Assembly (NCBI RefSeq): GCF_963676955.1
Contig: NZ_OY781461.1
Span: 2,722,225 to 2,786,224, forward strand
From: an uncultured Desulfuromonas sp.
GTDB taxonomy: Bacteria; Desulfobacterota; Desulfuromonadia; Desulfuromonadales; Desulfuromonadaceae
DNA: 64,000 nt
Direction: 5' to 3'
Below are positions 63,330-64,000 of the stretch, piece after piece. The position numbers and the translations under genes are program-made. How positions within the stretch are numbered: position 1 is the first letter of the stretch; each line of letters opens with the position of its first letter. The notes under the pieces were generated by a model. It ran no database searches. It was not told the DNA's origin and was given only the letters and a program-made list of their open reading frames with translations.

Positions 63330-64000
63330 ACCGAGTCGTGATCACCGGAATGGGGGCTGTTTCACCGTTTGGCGGAACCGTTGCTGATCTGCTCAGCGGG
63401 CTGTATGAAGGGCGCAGTGCTGTCGCTTATTACGACGCTTTAAACCAGGTTCAGGGGCTGCGCAGTCTGGTGGCCAGCCGGGTGCAAGGCATTGATCCGA
63501 AACAGATTGCCCGCAAACATCGTCGTTCCATGTCGAAAATGTCGGTTTATGCCACTCTGGCCGCTGGTGAGGCCATGCGCCAGGCCGGTATTGACGAGGC
63601 GTTGTGCACCTCTGGTGATCTGGGCGTGGCGGTTGGTTCTACGGTGGGCAGCACCGAAGTGACCGAGGCGTTTTTCGAAGATTATTTCACTGATCACAGC
63701 CTGGAGCGGATGAAGTCGACGCTGTTTTTTCAGATGATGAACCACACCTGTGCGTCCAACATTGCCCAGACGTTTAATATCGCCGGACGCCTTCTTGCGC
63801 CTTCGGCGGCCTGTGCCACCGGCAGTCAGGCTATTGGCTACGGCTATGAGATGATCGCGCAGGGTCATCAGCAGATAATGCTGTGCGGCGGGGCCGATGA
63901 GCTGCACCCCCTGACCTGCGCCACCTTCGATGTCATGCATGCCGCCTCTATTGGCTACAACGACCGGCCGCAGGCCACACCCCGACCGTTTGCCGCAGAT
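63320..64000 (+). CDS. Beta-ketoacyl-ACP synthase, accessory cluster (3' truncated by window edge)
   Basis: 227 codons visible from a GTG start inside the previous gene's end. The N-terminus VVITGMGAVSPFG and the nucleophile C165 in APSAACATGSQAIG mark a ketosynthase; the visible part ends near ATPRPFAAD, before the histidine motifs. It is distinct from the ketosynthase at 60.6 kb, with which it may form a KS or KS/CLF-type pair. The histidines, which would show whether it is catalytic, lie beyond the window. Confidence 0.85.
   Translation, partial: MSLNRVVITGMGAVSPFGGTVADLLSGLYEGRSAVAYYDALNQVQGLRSLVASRVQGIDPKQIARKHRRSMSKMSVYATLAAGEAMRQAGIDEALCTSGDLGVAVGSTVGSTEVTEAFFEDYFTDHSLERMKSTLFFQMMNHTCASNIAQTFNIAGRLLAPSAACATGSQAIGYGYEMIAQGHQQIMLCGGADELHPLTCATFDVMHAASIGYNDRPQATPRPFAAD

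Overview
The window reads as a chromosome segment of a nitrogen-fixing, Gram-negative deltaproteobacterium of the Desulfuromonadales (Desulfuromonas / Pelobacter / Geobacter relatives). This is inferred from gene content and leader architecture, not from a marker search. Evidence is the Mo-nitrogenase set beside a PII/ammonium channel pair, sigma-54 promoters followed by structured terminator leaders, an LPS heptose epimerase, a fused malic enzyme-phosphotransacetylase, and the yceD-rpmF-plsX-fab-rpiB-glyA-nrdR-rib-nusB gene order. Apart from an AT-rich gap near 17.1-17.9 kb there is no sign of a mobile element; no rRNA, tRNA or CRISPR array was seen.

Region 1 (1-12.3 kb) is a nitrogen-fixation island: the 3' part of a GAF-PAS sensor kinase, glnB-amtB, a porin-like protein, draG with a helix-turn-helix protein, an unknown protein, a macrodomain protein and an FKBP isomerase, then nifH, nifD, nifK, a NifX-like protein and a nif-type ferredoxin. 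glnB and nifH each have a sigma-54 promoter and a long leader. In these leaders I find pairs of small hairpins with hexanucleotide loops carrying A at position 1 and G at position 4, the second overlapping the 5' arm of an intrinsic terminator. That is the signature of RNA targets of ANTAR antitermination proteins. The glnB leader has one such module, the nifH leader appears to have two in tandem, and draG has at least the second hairpin plus terminator. nifE, nifN, nifB, draT and the ANTAR regulator itself are not in the window.

Region 2 (12.4-32.4 kb) is mixed: a radical SAM protein with an extra cysteine cluster, an EF-hand-like acidic protein, membrane proteins, a long AT-rich leader before an outer-membrane protein, maeB, hldD, a sorbosone-dehydrogenase-like protein, an AddAB-like nuclease/helicase pair with a methyltransferase, fxsA and mazG.

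Region 3 (32.5-50.5 kb) is housekeeping: the fatty-acid cluster (yceD, rpmF, plsX, fabH, fabD, fabG, acpP, fabF), rpiB, glyA, a dCMP deaminase, nrdR, ribD, ribE, ribBA, ribH, nusB, hom, a phosphodiesterase, a LapA-like protein, ExbB/ExbD and a group III phosphofructokinase.

Region 4 (50.5-64 kb) holds a CDF metal transporter, a yacG-like gene of 58 codons, queD/queE, coaD, rsmD, yhbY, an AcuC-like deacetylase with an unknown partner, a FadL porin, a TrmJ-like methyltransferase, and the start of an accessory type II fatty acid/polyketide-like cluster (reductase, two divergent ketosynthases, an FAD desaturase-like enzyme) that runs off the right edge.
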